Positions 9,744-20,743 are shown, counted from the first letter of the stretch. The stretch: 64,000 nucleotides of DNA from Tahibacter harae (GCF_024437735.1 NZ_JANFQO010000018.1:1-64000), one strand, 5' to 3'. The notes: a model not told the origin generated them from the sequence alone. Made by a program: numbers and translations.

Positions 9744-10175
9744 GCTTGGGATGGCCTTGTAGGGCAGGCGCGGCAGCTGCGATTGACCTGGACGTGCGTG
9801 TCCCGCAGATCGCGACCTTTGCCTGCGATGCGCTGTGTATTGCATCGCACGGTTTCGCTCATGACAGCGTGTACTCGCCTGCCCAGTGGGCGCAGCTCGC
9901 CTGATGCCCGGTAAATCGGCTTGTGCGCGAACAGCGGCTGGCCACTCGCCTATCCGTTTTTCGGGCAGTGTCCGGCCCGTAGCGGGCGAATCCGTTCTGC
10001 GCGCCGACCAGGCTGACAACCGGAACACCGTGCTCGCAACCATCTGCTGCAGGCGAGCCTGCGCAAGCGCGCAGCCTCACGCCGGAAGATTCCCAGGCCG
10101 ATCCCGGCCTGATACGCAGGCGCGGCTGCAGCGCCGGACCTAGCCTGGAGGCAACTCCCCTGCGGAATCGCCGCC
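9744..10175. other. Gene-poor stretch
   Basis: About 430 bases between the cys terminator and the DUF4124 gene. Short open frames exist on both strands, but none has a recognisable domain, a plausible start with ribosome binding site, or natural composition. I see no RNA gene. It presumably holds the promoter of the next gene. Confidence 0.4.
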
Positions 10176-10775
10176 ATGCTTCGTCTGCTGCTTGTCACCG
10201 CCCTTGTCCTCGCCTTCGCTGGCCTCGCCGCGCCGGTCACCGCGGCAACCGTGTACAAATGCACGGATGGCGAAGGGAACATCGCCTACCAGAACACGTT
10301 CTGCGCCACCCACGAAAACGCGCGCGTGATGCGCTTCGCGCCTGCGCCCAAACCCGGCAGTGCGGCGCCTGTGGCCGAGAGCCGTACCGGCAAGAGCAAG
10401 GCCCGCGGCAAGCCAGCCGGCAACCGCGGCAGGGCCGCATCCCGCGCCTCCCGTTCCCGGGGCCAGCGCGCAACCGCCGCGGCCGCACCGGCCGAAGATC
10501 AATCCTGGGAATGCCGCCTGGGCAACGGCGAAGTGTTCTACCAGCACGCGCCCTGCCCCGGCGGCGCCTACGCCAGCCACGACGAAACCCATTCAGCCAC
10601 CCGCGGCCGCCGCAAGAGCGGCCTGCAACTGACACCTGTCTCATCCAAACCCATCTCCCGCGCCGAAGCCTGCCGCCGCATACACGCCCCCAGCGCCAGC
10701 AGCCGTCCAGGGCACGAGCGCGACGAGGACGTCAGCACGTATGAACGGAATCTGGGGAGGGATCCGTGCCGGTAG
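10176..10775 (+). CDS. DUF4124 domain-containing exported protein
   Basis: A 199-residue protein of unknown function. A signal peptide (about 1-24, ending AAPVTAA) is followed by a DUF4124 domain with the usual VYKCTDGEGNIAYQN opening. A low-complexity, basic Ala/Arg/Gly linker (about 70-105) leads to a second, shorter cysteine-containing segment (WECRLGNGEVFYQHAPCPGG) that looks like a degenerate repeat of the same fold. DUF4124 proteins are frequent in Lysobacterales, and their role is not established. A second family member lies at 62444-63091. The gene stands alone and converges on the next leftward gene. Confidence 0.8.
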   Translation: MLRLLLVTALVLAFAGLAAPVTAATVYKCTDGEGNIAYQNTFCATHENARVMRFAPAPKPGSAAPVAESRTGKSKARGKPAGNRGRAASRASRSRGQRATAAAAPAEDQSWECRLGNGEVFYQHAPCPGGAYASHDETHSATRGRRKSGLQLTPVSSKPISRAEACRRIHAPSASSRPGHERDEDVSTYERNLGRDPCR

Positions 10776-10779
10776 GGCC

Positions 10780-10836
10780 GGGGTTGGGAGTCGGGAGTCC
10801 GCTCTGGACTTGAATCCCGACTCCCAGCTCAACCCC
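10780..10836. repeat. Inverted repeat between convergent genes
   Basis: GGGGTTGGGAGTCGGGA (10780-10796) is mirrored by TCCCGACTCCCAG...AACCCC (10815-10836). This forms a long, slightly bulged stem-loop between the convergent genes ending at 10775 and 10829; its right end overlaps the stop region of the latter. There is no T-run, so it is at best a transcription barrier or mRNA 3' end stabiliser. Confidence 0.45.
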
Positions 10837-11218
10837 CGCCACCCGTGGCATGCGGCGGCGGCCTGCAGATCACCTGCGGATCACAGACGATCAGCTCGCC
10901 GGTCTTCTCGTCGCGCAGTATCAGTCCCACCTGGATGATGTAGGGCAGGCTGTTGTCCACCACGACTTCCACCGAGCGGGAGAAGTTAGTGATCGTCGGC
11001 GTGCCGAGCTGGCCGCGGGCGTCGCTGCTGACCAGGCTCTCGATGATGATTTCCTGCGGCGTGTCCGGCGACAGCGTGATCGTGAGCAGGGTCTTGGCTT
11101 CCTGCACCAGGATGGAATCTGTGGAGAAATCGAAGAAGTAGCGTCCGCGGCCGGCGTTGCCGCCGAAATTGACCCGGGCCAGGGTCAGGCTCACGGGCAG
11201 GTTGATCAGGTTAGTCAT
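10829..11218 (-). CDS. Small protein of unknown family, coupled to the STAND regulator
   Basis: A 129-residue protein beginning MTNLINLPVSL. No domain is recognised. It has no signal peptide or membrane segment and is rich in beta-forming residues (RYFFDFSTDSILV, SRSVEVVVDNSLPYIIQVGLIL). It ends with a Pro/Gly-rich tail. Its ATG lies inside the last codons of the STAND gene (ATGACTAA, 8-base overlap), so the two are translationally coupled and probably act together. The frame is open further upstream, but that part only shadows the STAND gene. Being encoded with a sensor-type NTPase, it might be a ligand, partner or output protein; this is inference. Confidence 0.7.
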   Translation of the reverse strand: MTNLINLPVSLTLARVNFGGNAGRGRYFFDFSTDSILVQEAKTLLTITLSPDTPQEIIIESLVSSDARGQLGTPTITNFSRSVEVVVDNSLPYIIQVGLILRDEKTGELIVCDPQVICRPPPHATGGGG

Positions 11219-14200
11219 GCAAGTCTCCAGGGAAAGGATGCCGCTCGATGAAGCGCAGATAGTCCGGATGGCGATAGCCGGCCGTCTGCAAGGTCTGGCG
11301 CAGGATGAGCGCCGCCGGGGTGTCGCCTTCCAGGCGCGCGGCGCGCAGGCGCAGATCCAGCGCGACGGCATCGCCGGACTGCTGCGCGGCGTCCAGCAGC
11401 TGGCGCGCCTGGGCGGCGTAGCCGTCGCTGTCCGATCCCTGCCGCGCCGTGAGTTCGGCCCGCGCCAGCAGTGCCTGCAACAGCACCTGCGCGGCCAGCG
11501 CATCGGCCGGCGAGCGGCGCAGCTGCGCGATCATGGCCTCCAGCTGCCGCGCCGCAGTATCCGGCGGCGGCGGCGCCAGCCGCAGCAGGCGCAGCTGCAC
11601 CAGCTGCTGCAACACGGGCAGGTCGGCCGCACCGGCTTCGTCGGCAAGCAGGGCGGCCAGGCGCGTGCCGGCGCTGCGCACACAGTCGGCAGCCTGTGCG
11701 GGATCGATCGATTCCAGCGCCAGTCCGGCCTGCAGCCCCGCCACCACCGTGTCGCGCGCCCATTCGCGGTTGGCCGGATCGGCCTCGGCCAGCCGGCGCA
11801 GCGCGTCGCGCGCATGCAGCAGCAGCTGGGTAGCCTGTAACGTTTCGCCGCGCGCCAGCAGCACGCGCGCCAGATGCTGGCGCGCCAGCGCCTCGCGATG
11901 CAGCCAGCGGCTGTCCTCGGGGCTGCGCGCGCGCAGTTCGCCCAGGGTCTGCAGCGCGTGCTGATAGTGCTGCTGGGCCGCGGCAAGCTGCAGCGCGGCT
12001 TCTTCTACGCGGCCCTGCCAGGTCAGGCTGTCGGCCAGATCGGCGGCAACGCCGTCGTCGGCCGGCTGCGCCGTGCGCACGCGCTGCTTGAGCGCGGCCG
12101 ATTCGCCGAAGCGGCCGCGTGCGGCCTCCAGGCGCCGTGCGTCGAAATCCAGGGTGGCCAGGTTGTTCAGCGCGTAGGAAAGTTCCAATTGCGCTTTTGC
12201 ATCGCCCAGGCGCAGTTCCACCAGGCGCTGGGCCGCGGCGTGATAGCGCAGCCAGTAGCGTTCAGCCGCCGCCGCGTCGCCCTGCTGGTAGGCCACCTGA
12301 CCGCACCAGAACGCGGCATTGCCCAGCTCCAGCCAGGCGTCGGAATTGTCCGGCTCGCGCAGCAGCAGGCGTTCGGCCAGCTCCAGCGCATGGGCGAAGG
12401 CATCCAGCGCGGCGGCTTCACCGCGGGCGAAGCGGATCTCGCCAATCTGGCGCGAAGCGCGTATGCGCAGCAGTTGAGTCGAGGCGCTGCCGCTGTCCTC
12501 GGGCAGCTCCACCAGATAGCGCAGGGCCTCGTTGCCGACCGAATCGAGCACGTCCAGCTTGCCCAGTGCGCGCAGGCGCTCGGCCAAGTCGCCGAGCATG
12601 TAGCCGACCAGGCCCTCGGCCTGCACCCGGCGCCGGTCCGCCTCGACCTGGGCCAGCCTCGCCAGCACGCCCAGGATGCTGGCCGCGGCGGCAAGCAGCA
12701 GCACCATGGCCAGGCCGAACAGGTTGCGCCGGCGCTGGCGCCGCCAGCGCTGCGCGGATTCCTCGACAAACTGGTGCGTGGTCGCATCCAGCGGCGGCCG
12801 GGCCTGGGCCGACAGCTCGCGCGCGTCGTCGAGCTGGCTGCCGGCCGGCAGCAGGAAATCGCGCCGGCGGCCTTCCTCGTTCCAGCGCCGGCAGGCGTAG
12901 TCCAGCCGTGCGCGGGTCAGGAACAGGCGCCGGTTGCCGGCGATCCAGTCGCGCGCCCGCGGCCAGTTGCGGAACAGCGATTCATGCGCCGCAGCGATGC
13001 CCGCTACACCGGCCGCGCGCGCGGCGACGAACAGGCGCTGCTCGACGAAGGCCTGGGCCAGCTGGCGCAGCGGCGCCTCCTGCAGCTCGCTCCAGGCAAC
13101 ATGGCGCCCGACCGGCGCCAGATCGTCCCCGGCCAGCACCACCATGGCGCGCAGCAGTGCCGGCAGCTGTTGCTGCGCGGCCGCGGGCAGCGCGGCGAAG
13201 GTCTGCTCGGCGCGCTGCGCCAGCGCGCCTTCCAGCCCGCCGATGGCGCGGTAGGCGGCGAAGGTCAGCGTGCCGCCGCTGCGCTGCTGGTAGATCTCCT
13301 GCAGCGCGTGCTGCAGCAGCGGCAGCGGCTGCGGCTGGCGCACCGCGTCGTCGCGCAGCACATCGTCCAGGCGCGCCGACGTGGTCAGGTCTATGTCGAA
13401 GCGCAGTCCCGCCGCCAGCGCCGGCGCACGGATGATCTGCGCGATCTCGCCGGCATTGAGCAGGGGCAGGTCCAGGCTGCCGCCGTCGTCCTTGAGCGCG
13501 ACCAGGGCCGGTACGGCGACCAGACGCGGATAGAAGTCGTCGCGGCAGGCCGCCACGGCCACGATGTGTCCGCCGCGCAGCAGGCCGGCCAGGGCCTGGA
13601 ACAGACGCTGCGGCTGGGGCGAATCCGGCCCGGCGGCGAGCAGGAACTGCTCCAGCTGATCCAGCAGCAGCAGCGCCGCATGGCGCAGGCCGGCGGCGCG
13701 ACGGCGCGACAGGCGTTCGCCCAGGCGCGCGGCCAGCGCGGCCGGGTCCTGCGCCAGCGCGGCCAGCACGTAGTCGCGTTCGCCGGGCAGGAACAGCGCC
13801 TCGTCGCCGTCCTGCCAGGCCAGCAGCGCATCGGCCAGGGCGACATGGGCGTCCAGCGCCGCACGCACGCCGTCCACTTCTGCACAAGCCAGCACACGAC
13901 AGCCGTCGAAGCCGCCGGGCTGGCACAGCAGCGGCAGCACGCCGGCGCGCAGCAGCGAACTCTTGCCGCCGCCGCTGGGGCCCAGCACCAGCAGGAAGGC
14001 GCGTTCCTCGTTGAGGCGGCGGCGCAGCGCATGCAGCACCTCGGCCTGGGCGCGCGCGCGGCCGAAGAACACGTCGCGATGGCTGGCCTCGTAGGCGCCC
14101 AGGCCGACATAGGGGGAGCCCTGGGTCCAGCGCGCAGTCGCCGCGCCGGCGCGGCGGGGAAAATCCTGCGGGAACGTGACATCGGCGACCAGGCGGTAGC

Positions 14201-14549
14201 CGCGCTTGCGCACCGTGGCGATGTAGCGCGGCTCGGTCGCGCTGTCGCCCAGCGCGCGGCGCAGCTGGGCGATGCTCTTGTGCACCGGATTATCGCCGTA
14301 GAACGTGCCGCGCCAGCATTCGATCAGCAGCTGCTCGGTGCTGACCACTTCGCCGCCGTATTCGCTGAGCACCACCAGCACTTCCATCAGGCGCGGCTCG
14401 ACCGCGCTGCGGCGGCCGTCGCGCTCCAGCGCGCAGGCGGCGGGATCGACCAGCCAGTCGCCGACGCGGAAACGCAGGCCGGCGGCCGTGCCGGCGGCGT
14501 TCATCGCCGTGGCGCGCGCGGCGGCGACAGAACCCGTGGATCGCAGCAC
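11211..14549 (-). CDS. Winged-helix DNA-binding / STAND NTPase / TPR membrane regulator
   Basis: A 1112-residue protein. About 25-122 is an OmpR/CadC-type winged helix (ALERDGRRSAVEPRLMEVL, IATVRKRGYRL). About 148-600 is a STAND-class NTPase (nSTAND1-like) with the entry motif FFGRARAQAE, Walker A GPSGGGKS at 190-197 and a Walker B-like LLLLDQLEQ. A single transmembrane helix follows at about 607-632 (LAMVLLLAAAASILGVLARL), then a C-terminal TPR-like helical repeat region, probably periplasmic. The architecture suggests a one-component membrane sensor. The TPR region would receive the signal, the NTPase act as switch, and the winged helix bind DNA, plausibly in the shared divergent promoter at 14550-14842. 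A second candidate start is Met16 (14504). It overlaps the small downstream gene by eight bases. Domain calls come from motifs; target and signal are unknown. Confidence 0.85.
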   Translation of the reverse strand: MLRSTGSVAAARATAMNAAGTAAGLRFRVGDWLVDPAACALERDGRRSAVEPRLMEVLVVLSEYGGEVVSTEQLLIECWRGTFYGDNPVHKSIAQLRRALGDSATEPRYIATVRKRGYRLVADVTFPQDFPRRAGAATARWTQGSPYVGLGAYEASHRDVFFGRARAQAEVLHALRRRLNEERAFLLVLGPSGGGKSSLLRAGVLPLLCQPGGFDGCRVLACAEVDGVRAALDAHVALADALLAWQDGDEALFLPGERDYVLAALAQDPAALAARLGERLSRRRAAGLRHAALLLLDQLEQFLLAAGPDSPQPQRLFQALAGLLRGGHIVAVAACRDDFYPRLVAVPALVALKDDGGSLDLPLLNAGEIAQIIRAPALAAGLRFDIDLTTSARLDDVLRDDAVRQPQPLPLLQHALQEIYQQRSGGTLTFAAYRAIGGLEGALAQRAEQTFAALPAAAQQQLPALLRAMVVLAGDDLAPVGRHVAWSELQEAPLRQLAQAFVEQRLFVAARAAGVAGIAAAHESLFRNWPRARDWIAGNRRLFLTRARLDYACRRWNEEGRRRDFLLPAGSQLDDARELSAQARPPLDATTHQFVEESAQRWRRQRRRNLFGLAMVLLLAAAASILGVLARLAQVEADRRRVQAEGLVGYMLGDLAERLRALGKLDVLDSVGNEALRYLVELPEDSGSASTQLLRIRASRQIGEIRFARGEAAALDAFAHALELAERLLLREPDNSDAWLELGNAAFWCGQVAYQQGDAAAAERYWLRYHAAAQRLVELRLGDAKAQLELSYALNNLATLDFDARRLEAARGRFGESAALKQRVRTAQPADDGVAADLADSLTWQGRVEEAALQLAAAQQHYQHALQTLGELRARSPEDSRWLHREALARQHLARVLLARGETLQATQLLLHARDALRRLAEADPANREWARDTVVAGLQAGLALESIDPAQAADCVRSAGTRLAALLADEAGAADLPVLQQLVQLRLLRLAPPPPDTAARQLEAMIAQLRRSPADALAAQVLLQALLARAELTARQGSDSDGYAAQARQLLDAAQQSGDAVALDLRLRAARLEGDTPAALILRQTLQTAGYRHPDYLRFIERHPFPGDLHD

Positions 14550-14842
14550 AGTTTCACCAGACTTCTCCGCACGGAACTCCCGGAGCCAGGCCGGGCAGGC
14601 CGCTGTTCGAGCTTTCAGGCCCGGCGCCGCGCCACTTATGTAACCGTAGCCAATGCGGCAAGCGCGCCAACCGCACTATGTTACATGCTGCAACCGTTCC
14701 TTGTAGACAAGGGTAATTGGCGCAACAGCAGCTGCGTATCGTTGCTCCTGCGCCACGGCAGCGGCAGCAACGCCCTGCGGCGGCGCATCCGTCAAGCCGC
14801 GGCCGTCCCGTCCGGCCCATTCCTACCCTGAGGAGCAAGACC
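14550..14842. promoter_or_regulatory. Divergent promoter region with spaced inverted repeat
   Basis: The 290-base region between the STAND regulator and the divergent unknown gene contains ATGTAAC at 14638-14644 and its exact inverse GTTACAT at 14680-14686. The stretch is less GC-rich than its surroundings. This is a reasonable candidate target for the winged helix of the adjacent regulator, but no factor can be assigned from sequence alone. Confidence 0.4.
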
Positions 14843-15538
14843 ATGCCCGACTATCGCCTGCAACTGCTGATCGACCCCGCCGATCTCAACGTCATCCGCG
14901 CCGCCGGTCAGCGCATCACCCTGGCCAAGCCGGTGAATTCCGATTCCTCGCCCAACGTGGTGTGGCTGTCGATCGATCCGTTCCAGAGCACCGAAGTGCA
15001 GTGGGCCGAGGAATACGGCATCTACGCCTCGACCACGGCGGTGCAGCAGGGCGCGTCCATCACCAAGCTGTCGGAGACCGGCGTGCCGGCCCAGGATGGC
15101 GCGACCTATTCCTTCACCGCGGGCGCCACGTTCAACGGCCCGTTCGGCGGCGGCGTGCCGCGCGGCACTTACGGCGCGCAGAACGACATGCCCAACAGCA
15201 ACTATCCGATGCTGACCTTCGGCCTGACCCAGTCGGCGCTGATCAACCAGAAGCCGGTCGAGCGCAAGCCCATCTCCGCCACGCCGGTGCTGGCCACGCA
15301 GTTCGCCAGCATGACGCCGTTCACCTCGGTCTATATCTGGCTGCAGTCGCAGTTCGCCAGCGAGACCATCATCACCAAGATCGTCGGCCGCACCTCCAAG
15401 GCGCGCTTCGGCGGCGGCGTCACCGACCTGTCGCTGAAGTACGACGCCGGCCTCGGCGTGTTCGTGCCGGTCAGCGCCGCCGGCAAGGCGGTCAAGGCCG
15501 ATCACGACAGCGTCGAGATCTCCGCGCCGCAGTTCTGA
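14843..15538 (+). CDS. Unknown protein, paralogue A of a two-member local family
   Basis: A 231-residue protein without signal peptide or membrane helix, starting MPDYRLQLLI after a good GAGGAG site. No named domain is recognised. It is related along its whole length to the protein at 16170-16877. Shared elements are the opening DYxLxLxI..ADL...AAGQxI.L, a W..xYxxYASxT block near residue 65, a V(Y/W)(I/V)(W/Y)L segment in the second half, and a closing Y.A.LG.F.VP. Composition is typical of a soluble all-beta protein. It is divergent from the STAND/winged-helix regulator and probably the first gene of a rightward operon of three. Function unknown. Confidence 0.8.
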   Translation: MPDYRLQLLIDPADLNVIRAAGQRITLAKPVNSDSSPNVVWLSIDPFQSTEVQWAEEYGIYASTTAVQQGASITKLSETGVPAQDGATYSFTAGATFNGPFGGGVPRGTYGAQNDMPNSNYPMLTFGLTQSALINQKPVERKPISATPVLATQFASMTPFTSVYIWLQSQFASETIITKIVGRTSKARFGGGVTDLSLKYDAGLGVFVPVSAAGKAVKADHDSVEISAPQF

Positions 15539-15599
15539 GCCCGCGCGGCGCGCCGCCCCGGCGGCGGCGCGCCGTTCCATCGCCAGCGAGGAATCCATC

Positions 15600-16112
15600 A
15601 TGCTGAAGAATCTCCGCTTCCGCCGCGCCGCACTGCCGGCGCTGCTGCTGACCGCCGGCGCCGCCAGCGCCCAGGTGCCCGTCTGCGACGCGCTGACCCT
15701 GTACGGCAATGCCGCCAACAGCGGCCTGTGCACGTCGCTGAGTCCGACTACGCAGAATCTCTGGGTCTGCGCCATGACCACCGGCGTCACCGACGTGCAC
15801 ACCACGTTCAACGCCGCCACGGCCTTCCACATCACGGTGCGCATCAATCCGGCGCCGCCGAACTGCGAAGGCAATTCCTACCTCACCGGCAACTGGCCCG
15901 GCGGCCTGGCGAGACAGGCGGGACAGCCGGCCGTCGTCTGCGGCGTGAACATCGACAACTACGTCGCCCGTCTCAATGCTGTTCCGCAGGTGCCGCCGGG
16001 CGGTACGACGAACTGCCGCGCAGGCTTCCTCGCCGCGGGCGCGGCGGGACGCATCTCGCAGGCGACCATGCAGTCGTACCTCAACACCTGCGCTGCGCAG
16101 GCCTGTCCGTAA
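15600..16112 (+). CDS. Small secreted cysteine-containing protein of unknown function
   Basis: A 170-residue protein with a clear signal peptide (LPALLLTAGAASAQ, cleavage near residue 25) and seven or more cysteines in the mature part (VPVCDAL, GLCTSL, WVCAM, PNCEGN, VVCGVN, TNCRAG, CAAQACP). This suggests a disulfide-stabilised periplasmic or extracellular fold. A ribosome binding site (GAGGAA) precedes the ATG. It lies between the two paralogous unknown genes on the same strand, so it is probably co-transcribed and functionally tied to them. No family is recognised. Confidence 0.78.
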   Translation: MLKNLRFRRAALPALLLTAGAASAQVPVCDALTLYGNAANSGLCTSLSPTTQNLWVCAMTTGVTDVHTTFNAATAFHITVRINPAPPNCEGNSYLTGNWPGGLARQAGQPAVVCGVNIDNYVARLNAVPQVPPGGTTNCRAGFLAAGAAGRISQATMQSYLNTCAAQACP

Positions 16113-16169
16113 ACCAGGTCCGTGCCCGGGCCGCAGGGCCCGGGTGCGGCGCCGTGCCCGGGCCACGCC

Positions 16170-16877
16170 ATGACCGACTACACGCTCACCCTGCAGATCA
16201 GCAGCGCCGACCTGCCCACGCTGCAGGCCGCCGGCCAGCAGATCGTGCTGGTGCGCAAGCTGGCGGATGCAGGCCAGACCGTGGCCTGGGCGGTGCTGCC
16301 GCTGGCGCTGAACCGGCGCGTGGGCTGGAACGACAGCTACACGCTGTACGCCTCGAACACACCGAACCTGATCGGCAACATCATCGTCGTCGCGGCGCAG
16401 GCCGGCGCGACGTTCCAGTGCGACTACAGCCTGTCGGTCAGCGGCTTCCAGGGTCCCGTGCCGGATCCGGCGCTGGGCCCGGCCACGGTGCAGATCGTCA
16501 ACACGGTGCCGGCCGGCAGCAGCGCTTCGATGCTGCTGGGCCTGGCCCAGTGCTACGGCCTGGACGGCGGCGCCAGCGGCAGTGTCCAGCCGCTCAACGC
16601 GCAGACCGTGCCGGCGCAGCAGATCGCCCGCTTCAGTGCGGCGCAGCAGGTATGGGTCTACCTCGCCAGCGGCTGCGCCACCGGCATGATCGTGCCGCCG
16701 CCGCTCAGCACCACGACCGCGAGCGCCAAGCAGGTCTTCAGCACCGCCCTGCTACTGAGCTTCAGCGCTGCCGCGGCCAGCCAGACGGCGCTGTACAGCG
16801 CCACCCTGGGCCGCTTCTACGTGCCCGGCGCCACGCCGGCTGCCGAGTCGGACGCCACATCGCAGTCCAGGCGATAG
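16170..16877 (+). CDS. Unknown protein, paralogue B of a two-member local family
   Basis: A 235-residue protein related to the product at 14843-15538: the opening reads MTDYTLTLQISSADLPTLQA, followed by a W..SYTLYASNT block and a closing LYSATLGRFYVPG. It has no signal peptide or transmembrane segment. The ribosome binding site before the ATG is weak, so translation may depend on the upstream gene 57 bases away. The last 61 bases overlap, tail to tail, the 3' end of the leftward response regulator. The overlapping end lies beyond the part conserved with the paralogue. Function unknown. Confidence 0.75.
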   Translation: MTDYTLTLQISSADLPTLQAAGQQIVLVRKLADAGQTVAWAVLPLALNRRVGWNDSYTLYASNTPNLIGNIIVVAAQAGATFQCDYSLSVSGFQGPVPDPALGPATVQIVNTVPAGSSASMLLGLAQCYGLDGGASGSVQPLNAQTVPAQQIARFSAAQQVWVYLASGCATGMIVPPPLSTTTASAKQVFSTALLLSFSAAAASQTALYSATLGRFYVPGATPAAESDATSQSRR

Positions 16878-17542
16878 CCCAGGCCGCGCTCCGCCGCGAT
16901 CACGCTGCGCGCGGGCCCCAGCTTGCGCCGCAGCCGCGCGACCACGACGTCGATGCTGCGCGCGGTGGCCTGCTCCGCATCCGCATGCACCGCAGTAAGC
17001 AGGCGCGACCGGCTCAGCAGCTTGCGCGGCGCTGCCGCCAGCGCGCGCAGCAGGGCGCATTCGCCGCGGGTCAGGCGCTGCTCGCCGCTGTCGGGCGCTA
17101 TCAGCCGGTGTTGCGCCGGCAGGAAGCGCCAGCCGGCGAAACGATAGCCCAGGCCGCCCTCGTGCCGCCGCGCCGCGGCGACGCGGCGCTGGAAGCCGCG
17201 GATGCGCGCCAGCAGCTCGCGCGGCTGCAGCGGCAGGGCGAGTACGTCGTCGGCGCCCATTTCCAGCGCGAGGATGCGGTCCAGCGTCTCGCCGCCGGCA
17301 TCGGCCACGATCAGCGCCGCCGCGGTCTGCTGGCGCAGCAGGCGCAATTCCTCCAGCGGATCGGCGCCGCAGGCGCGCAGGTCCAGCACAATGACGTCGG
17401 CGCTGGCGCGCTCCAGGCGCCGGCGCAGGTCGCCCAGCCCGGCAGCGGTGCTGACCCGGTAGCCGCGCGCGACCAGATAGCTGGCGACGCTGCGGCGGGA
17501 GTGGGTATCGGCATCCAGGGTGAGTACGTGCCAGGTGTCCAT
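16817..17542 (-). CDS. OmpR-family response regulator with degenerate receiver domain
   Basis: A 241-residue protein. The receiver domain (about 1-120) keeps the likely phospho-acceptor Asp (VIVLDLRACG) and GADD. However, the conserved Thr/Ser after beta-4 is replaced (LIVADAGG), and the conserved Lys of the TKPF motif is Leu (ALPLQP). Normal phosphorylation-driven switching is therefore doubtful. About 130-230 is an OmpR/PhoB winged helix (LTRGECALLRALA, RSIDVVVARLRRKLG, GLGYRLD). No histidine kinase lies nearby. It converges on paralogue B with a 61-base overlap and is divergent from the TonB-dependent receptor. It could regulate either neighbour; this is inference. Confidence 0.85.
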   Translation of the reverse strand: MDTWHVLTLDADTHSRRSVASYLVARGYRVSTAAGLGDLRRRLERASADVIVLDLRACGADPLEELRLLRQQTAAALIVADAGGETLDRILALEMGADDVLALPLQPRELLARIRGFQRRVAAARRHEGGLGYRFAGWRFLPAQHRLIAPDSGEQRLTRGECALLRALAAAPRKLLSRSRLLTAVHADAEQATARSIDVVVARLRRKLGPARSVIAAERGLGYRLDCDVASDSAAGVAPGT

Positions 17543-17952
17543 GCGCCTGCTCCGGTCGGTTGCAGGCCGGCGGGCTGCCGGCCGTTGCGTCTGGCCTGCA
17601 AACTAGCCCGCGGCACCGCCGCCGCGCCTTACCGCAGCCTTACCCTGCGGCGGCGGCAATAAATCCATAAATACAAAGATTTGCGCAAAGCTTACGGAAA
17701 CCCTACGGAGCCCGCGGCGCGGCGCGGGAGAAGTCGCCGGGACGGCCGCCGGACATATCCGTCCGCCTTCCGGACTGTGACCTTATAGCCAAAAGCATCT
17801 ATCCACGACTGTACACAGGCCCGCCGAATCCGCGACACTCGCGCCGCGTCTACACGCACCCGCGGGGGCGGGGGGAATTTTTCGCATAGCCACACATCGG
17901 TGCGCCGCACCGGTGCGCGGTGCCGTGCCAAATTTGCACTGGGAGTCCTGCA
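17543..17952. promoter_or_regulatory. Divergent intergenic region, response regulator / TonB receptor
   Basis: About 410 bases carrying the presumed promoters of both flanking genes. The stretch around 17655-17700 is locally AT-rich and includes TTTGCGCAAA, a perfect palindrome. GGGAG at 17941 is the ribosome binding site of the receptor gene. No further gene is seen. Confidence 0.4.
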
Positions 17953-20445
<2,493 letters not shown>

Positions 20446-20547
20446 GGTCGGGATTCGGGATTCGGGATTCGCAGGGAATGTGCGGCGGAATCCGGAGTTT
20501 CCGGCAAGTGAAATTTGTCGGATTTCTTCGAGAAAAAGCGGAAAGCT

Positions 20548-20743
20548 CCCTCTCCCCCAAGCTCGCTTGGGGGAGAGGGCCGGGGTGAGGGGGCAACGAT
20601 CAACGCGCCTCGCCGTTTGGATTTTCACCAAAACCTTCAACACGCAAAGAACACCGCGAAAACCGAAGTTCTTCGCAAACCGAAGCGCCGCCCCCTCACC
20701 CACCCCTCTTCCCCAAGCGCATAAACGCGCTTGGGGAAGAGGG
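20548..20743. repeat. REP/BIME-like double hairpin element
   Basis: Two perfect hairpins face each other: 20548-20562 with 20565-20579 (15-bp stem) and 20704-20720 with 20727-20743 (17-bp stem). Both have a CCCTCTYCCCCAAGC-type arm. The inner sides carry inverted GGGGTGAGGGGGC and GCCCCCTCACC. This matches the extragenic repeats scattered through many proteobacterial genomes. The rest of the 20446-21169 gap holds a triple CGGGATT direct repeat just after the receptor gene (20450-20470) and no gene. The hairpin may stop read-through from the receptor gene. Confidence 0.75.

Noticed and set aside
9744-10175. Leftward open frames in the gap after the cys operon (such as 9603-10043)
   Set aside because: One runs through the strong terminator at 9708-9743, composition is Arg/Ser-rich, and no domain or start signal supports it.
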